Positions 6,801-6,845 of a stretch of DNA of 6,845 bases are shown piece after piece. This DNA comes from Desulfosporosinus sp. Its GTDB lineage: Bacteria; Bacillota; Desulfitobacteriia; Desulfitobacteriales; Desulfitobacteriaceae. A program made the translations under genes and the position numbers. The DNA lies in NCBI GenBank assembly GCA_016278585.1, contig JADQBO010000487.1, positions 1-6,845 of the forward strand. The letters run 5' to 3'. The number at the start of each line of letters is the position of its first letter. Positions within the stretch are counted from its first letter, which is position 1. Under the pieces are notes generated by a model. That model was not told the DNA's origin. It searched no databases and saw nothing but the letters and a program-made list of their open reading frames with translations.

Positions 6801-6845
6801 AGAGGAGTCAGTTGTCCCTCAATTTCTCGCACAATATCGTCAATG
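3842..6845 (-). CDS. smc: Chromosome partition protein SMC, C-terminal 1000 residues (5' end beyond window)
   Basis: SMC is the dimeric ABC-type ATPase that, with ScpA and ScpB, compacts and helps segregate the chromosome. Numbering from the first complete codon at 6844, residues 1 to about 305 are the rest of the first coiled coil, about 307-478 the hinge with GGSLSGGS at its end, and about 480-850 the returning coiled coil rich in E, Q, K and L heptads. The head follows, with the C-motif LSGGE at 901-905 (nt 4144-4130), Walker B and catalytic acid D929-E930 in CILDEIEASLDD, and the late VVSHRKGTMESADVLYG block. Aligning LSGGE and the Walker B acid with B. subtilis SMC (S1090, E1118) suggests about 188 residues are missing, including Walker A. 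The frame is intact throughout. A GTG at 6832 is internal and not the start. The gene ends in TAG at 3844-3842, 184 nt before ftsY. SbcC/Rad50 is excluded by the hinge and the absence of a zinc hook. Confidence 0.97.
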   Translation of the reverse strand, partial: IDDIVREIEGQLTPLAAQAQVAEHSLSLALEQNRLEIQGVVLDISEVRDKLLKAAQDAETLRASALEAQATLGLKESQNLTLKDELQQLEDEIRQKQEEAYLAEQTLNSLKHDQNLRTERLNYFDDQIVRLGQEIFGDEEKYNQLQEQIKTLVAKQRVLKHTVEESQRKVIAQEQRLSKVRENTLAKDIDRIKADLFQALTEQANCSNELTGTRHTLVSLEQQILHIEQEQQMKDKERLLLVETGKTQEIELARLVGQAQIAEQEAFGLKAELETLKRLRQEKGLELQNHKTLTDQSRARLHALKSLEDSLEGYQRGVREVMLAKKKGVSDCHGLCGTVVDLITVEENYELALETALGAGMQNVITENEQAAKRAIAYLKSHQLGRVTFLPLDVIQGYRMSVSPAVERDSGYIGIAVDLVTYDKSYRPAMEFLLGRIVVVTDMEAATRIARASGYKLRIVTLEGDQVYPGGSLSGGSIQRKGGNLLARSREIEALRVALGQLDKDLVEKERECLEQDQRLRDVQESIEGLTIKLRNEQDHQVKLRASHENVLSQIRRLAGDLLGLGHRYEETTTQKKELLVSLASLTERAETAEKTSIYLREEFNLRESETKTVAAEIETYVEKLTQEKIQLAKWEQELTQCLDQIRQERQRIQESEVNLAEKKQRKVSLEQTRLNVEEELGSLSQQFENHSQIQATHQYALMQSRQAREGLSTRVLALEQEINSMRQETHMLEQRLHANEIRVVRWETESQAGINRLAEEFSLTWEEGMLYQTEEEKSVLWKKVQDIKQQIEELGPINQAAIEEYPKILKRREFMLVQQNDLVEANQTLRQLISELDKTMSERFIESFNAVNKAFQEVFKELFDGGHAELQLVDPELLLETGVEIMAQPPGKRPQLLSLLSGGERALTAIAILFALLRVKPSPFCILDEIEASLDDSNVQRFAQYIHRLSGSTQFVVVSHRKGTMESADVLYGITMEECGVSKLLSIKLDGRQEKPEIA

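Overview
The window is a compact stretch of bacterial chromosome with every gene on the minus strand. Transcription runs from position 6845 toward position 1 in the order smc (5' end cut off), ftsY, mtnP-like phosphorylase, mtnA, mtaD-like deaminase (3' end cut off). The smc-ftsY pair, an FtsY without a long acidic N-terminal domain, strong AGGAGG-type ribosome binding sites, a TTG start, and moderate base composition all point to a Bacillota (Firmicutes) genome. I would guess an anaerobic clostridial lineage of the Desulfitobacterium/Desulfosporosinus (Peptococcaceae) type. That guess rests on general resemblance and was not tested by a search.

Layout by region: 6845-3842 holds the C-terminal 1000 codons of the chromosome-organising ATPase SMC. 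3841-3658 is a 184-nt gap with no recognised gene, containing small repeats and one doubtful 27-codon ORF. 3657-2722 encodes FtsY, the SRP receptor GTPase. 2722-1940 encodes a methylthioadenosine phosphorylase-family protein whose purine-pocket motif is of the 6-oxopurine (methylthioinosine) type. 1923-886 encodes methylthioribose-1-phosphate isomerase. 885-817 is a 69-nt spacer. 816-1 encodes the first 272 residues of an MTA/SAH-type deaminase.

The last three genes form a coherent pathway that deaminates first. MtaD would convert methylthioadenosine to methylthioinosine, the phosphorylase would split this into hypoxanthine and 5-methylthioribose-1-phosphate, and MtnA would isomerise that to methylthioribulose-1-phosphate. 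What happens afterwards is not visible here. The module is joined directly to ftsY: the ftsY stop codon overlaps the apparent mtnP start by one base (TGATA), mtnA follows mtnP after 16 nt, and mtaD follows mtnA after 69 nt.

The most unusual feature is the mtnP start. The N-terminal phosphate-binding GGTG motif is in frame only with an ATA, CTG or ATT start. The ATA has ideal spacing from a strong Shine-Dalgarno sequence and lies where a canonical TGATG stop/start overlap would be expected. I found no mobile element, CRISPR array, tRNA, rRNA or recognisable riboswitch, and no convincing promoter or terminator. This is mostly conserved housekeeping DNA, and I did not find a clearly undescribed system.
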